This document shows, one piece after another, positions 25,572-26,428 of a stretch of 26,428 nucleotides of DNA (position 1 is its first letter; the number at the start of each line of letters is the position of its first letter). Position numbers and translations under genes: made by a program. The stretch comes from Bacteroidales bacterium (GTDB taxonomy: Bacteria > Bacteroidota > Bacteroidia > Bacteroidales > UBA932): assembly GCA_024402115.1 (NCBI GenBank), contig JAKSJQ010000029.1:1-26428 (forward strand), read 5' to 3'. The notes below the pieces were generated by a model that saw only the letters and a program-made list of their open reading frames with translations, had not been told where the DNA came from and did no database searches.

Positions 25572-25580
25572 AAAAAATCA

Positions 25581-25615
25581 AGGGGCCTTCCGCAATCACT
25601 GCGTACTTGGCCCCT
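25581..25615 (-). terminator. Hairpin with T-run on the minus strand
   Basis: AGGGGCC (25581-25587) pairs with GGCCCCT (25609-25615), with an inner CGCA/TGCG pair in the loop region. Read on the minus strand the stem is followed by TTGATTTTTT, as in an intrinsic terminator; on the plus strand only AAAACG follows, so it would not end the lipoprotein transcript efficiently. It lies just after the lipoprotein stop codon. What minus-strand RNA it ends is unclear because another strong terminator lies upstream. Confidence 0.55.
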
Positions 25616-25657
25616 AAAACGTGTACTAAAACCTAAACCTTGCTCTATAGATGCAAG

Positions 25658-25694
25658 AAAAAACCGGAATGTTGCATGAACATCCCGGTTTTTT
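25658..25694. terminator. Bidirectional hairpin terminator
   Basis: AAAAAACCGG (25658-25667) pairs with CCGGTTTTTT (25685-25694); after one A/C mismatch, ATGTT and AACAT extend the stem by five pairs around a GCATG loop. It has U-runs on both strands and separates the converging protease/lipoprotein operon (plus) and the histone-like gene (minus). Confidence 0.9.
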
Positions 25695-25713
25695 CATAAA
25701 AATCTTAAAGGAA

Positions 25714-25887
25714 TTACTTGCCAGCCTCTACTGAAGCCTTGCGATAGTCCTTCATAAGTTTCATGATGTTGAGGGCAGCCTTGCGTGCACGTGCACCTGC
25801 AGCCTTGTTGCCCTTCTCAACCTGTGCATCAGCGTTCTTTGCGAAAACGTCGATTTCAGCCTTGATCTGATCTACGAGCTCTTTCAT
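25714..25887 (-). CDS. Histone H1-like (Hc1-type) DNA-binding protein
   Basis: A 57-residue basic protein, MKELVDQIKAEIDVFAKN at the start and RKASVEAGK at the end, with the core EKGNKAAGARARKAALNIMK. This is the pattern of the small Hc1-like histone found across Bacteroidetes, which resembles the chlamydial nucleoid protein and probably helps pack DNA. Two amphipathic helices with lysine and arginine rows are expected. It ends 20 bases before the bidirectional terminator. A candidate promoter is TTTG at 25961-25964 and a weak TAACTTGC at 25935-25942 (minus strand, 18-base spacer), with a leader of about 40 bases. Codon use is AT-richer than the HTCS region, as for a highly expressed housekeeping gene. 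Confidence 0.9.
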   Translation of the reverse strand: MKELVDQIKAEIDVFAKNADAQVEKGNKAAGARARKAALNIMKLMKDYRKASVEAGK

Positions 25888-25970
25888 TTCAGATGGTATT
25901 TTTTAGTTAAACAAATAAGATCCGTTAATTGACTGCAAGTTATATAAAATTTGGGAGAAACAAAATTTTT

Positions 25971-26428
25971 TTAAGCCTTTTGCTTGGTATTGAGCGTGTT
26001 CATAGCCCTATCTGGGCCTACCAGAGCAAAACTTTTGCATGCAGCTATCACTTTTTTACTCAGTTCCTCCATCTGGGCAAGTTCCTCGTCGCTGAGCTTG
26101 CCAAGCACGAAATCTATCTGCTGACCCTTGAGAAAATCGTTTCCGATGCCCATGCGGATACGGGTGTAATTCTGTGTCCCGATGAGCTCGTTGATGTTGT
26201 TCAGACCGTTGTGACCGCCGCTGCTTCCGCTCTTGCGCATCCTGAGAGTTCCGAACGGGAGGTTGAGGTCATCGCAGATCACGACTATGTTCTCCGCCGT
26301 GATGTTGAGTTCGTTCATCCAGTACCTGACGGCCTTGCCGCTGAGATTCATGTAGGTCGACGGTTTGAGCAGGGTGAACTTCCTTCCCTTGAAGGAGACT
26401 TCGGCTATGCTACCGTAACGGTCCACAT
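25971..26428 (-). CDS. pth: Peptidyl-tRNA hydrolase, N-terminal part beyond window
   Basis: Recycles tRNA by cutting peptidyl-tRNAs that drop off ribosomes; essential in most bacteria and cytoplasmic. About 152 C-terminal residues are visible of a usual 185-195; the first 40 or so, with the catalytic His and the substrate-binding N-terminal motif, lie beyond the window edge. Family motifs present are KPSTYMNLSG with the binding Asn, CDDLNLPFG with the Asp that pairs with the catalytic His, and GGHNGLNNI with another binding Asn, then RIRMGIG and DFVLGKLS. The visible frame is intact, ending at TAA 25971-25973. The histone-like gene follows 83 bases downstream on the same strand. It is core genome, unlike the glycan region to its left. 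Confidence 0.95.
   Translation of the reverse strand, partial: VDRYGSIAEVSFKGRKFTLLKPSTYMNLSGKAVRYWMNELNITAENIVVICDDLNLPFGTLRMRKSGSSGGHNGLNNINELIGTQNYTRIRMGIGNDFLKGQQIDFVLGKLSDEELAQMEELSKKVIAACKSFALVGPDRAMNTLNTKQKA

Noticed and set aside
25581..25694. Riboswitch or protein-leader interpretation of the double hairpin region
   Set aside because: No downstream metabolic gene is placed to be controlled and no known aptamer core is recognisable; terminator or small RNA explains the stems more simply.
25651..25734. Small 27-codon plus-strand frame starting at ATG 25651
   Set aside because: It is made largely of the terminator hairpin and runs into the histone-like gene antisense.
1..26428. CRISPR arrays, tRNA or rRNA genes, transposase genes, phage modules, toxin-antitoxin pairs
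   Set aside because: Looked for on both strands; no repeated spacer arrays, cloverleaf-like sequences or recognisable proteins of these kinds were seen.

Overview
The window reads as the chromosome of a gut- or rumen-type member of the Bacteroidales, plausibly a fairly GC-rich lineage such as Alistipes/Rikenellaceae or an uncultured relative. The signs are a hybrid two-component system (HTCS) with sensor, kinase, receiver and AraC domains in one protein; many lipoprotein glycosidases; TAnnTTTG-type -7 promoter boxes; A/T-rich leaders rather than strong Shine-Dalgarno sites; and the small Hc1-like histone next to pth. No tRNA, rRNA, CRISPR array, prophage or intact insertion sequence was seen. 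Genus is inference.

Left part (1-11947, minus strand): a compact seven-gene operon for L-arabinose release and use. In transcription order it holds a GH127/GH146-type beta-L-arabinofuranosidase, a GH97 glycosidase, a second GH127/GH146 enzyme, a lipoprotein aldose 1-epimerase, a sodium/sugar symporter (SSS/SGLT type), L-ribulose-5-phosphate 4-epimerase (araD) and L-arabinose isomerase (araA, cut by the window edge). Gaps are 1-37 bases. L-ribulokinase and a SusC/SusD pair are not in the window.

Middle (12108-20720, plus strand): a 1310-residue HTCS is transcribed divergently from the arabinose operon. It is followed by a four-gene operon: a second GH97 lipoprotein, an amidohydrolase-family sugar lactonase, a zinc alcohol dehydrogenase and an aldo/keto reductase that closely resembles L-galactose dehydrogenase. 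The last three match the gene set known for L-galactose oxidation in Bacteroides vulgatus (L-galactose to galactonolactone to L-galactonate to D-tagaturonate). The HTCS sits between the two catabolic operons and is the obvious candidate to control one or both. The likely target is a plant cell-wall side chain carrying arabinose together with galactose-like sugars.

Right part (20721-26428): a terminator-rich accessory stretch. It has a lipoprotein alpha/beta hydrolase and a secreted PCMD-like protein (both minus). It then has a secreted M6-family metalloprotease translationally coupled to a small lipoprotein (plus). The PCMD-like gene and the protease gene have -7 boxes that face each other across 15 bases. 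The window ends with a candidate minus-strand small transcript, an Hc1-like histone and a truncated peptidyl-tRNA hydrolase gene (pth).

The main points for a second look are the pairing of a GH97 with an L-galactose-type oxidative pathway behind an HTCS, the hairpin overlapping that operon's promoter, the protease/lipoprotein pair, the face-to-face promoters and the possible small RNA.
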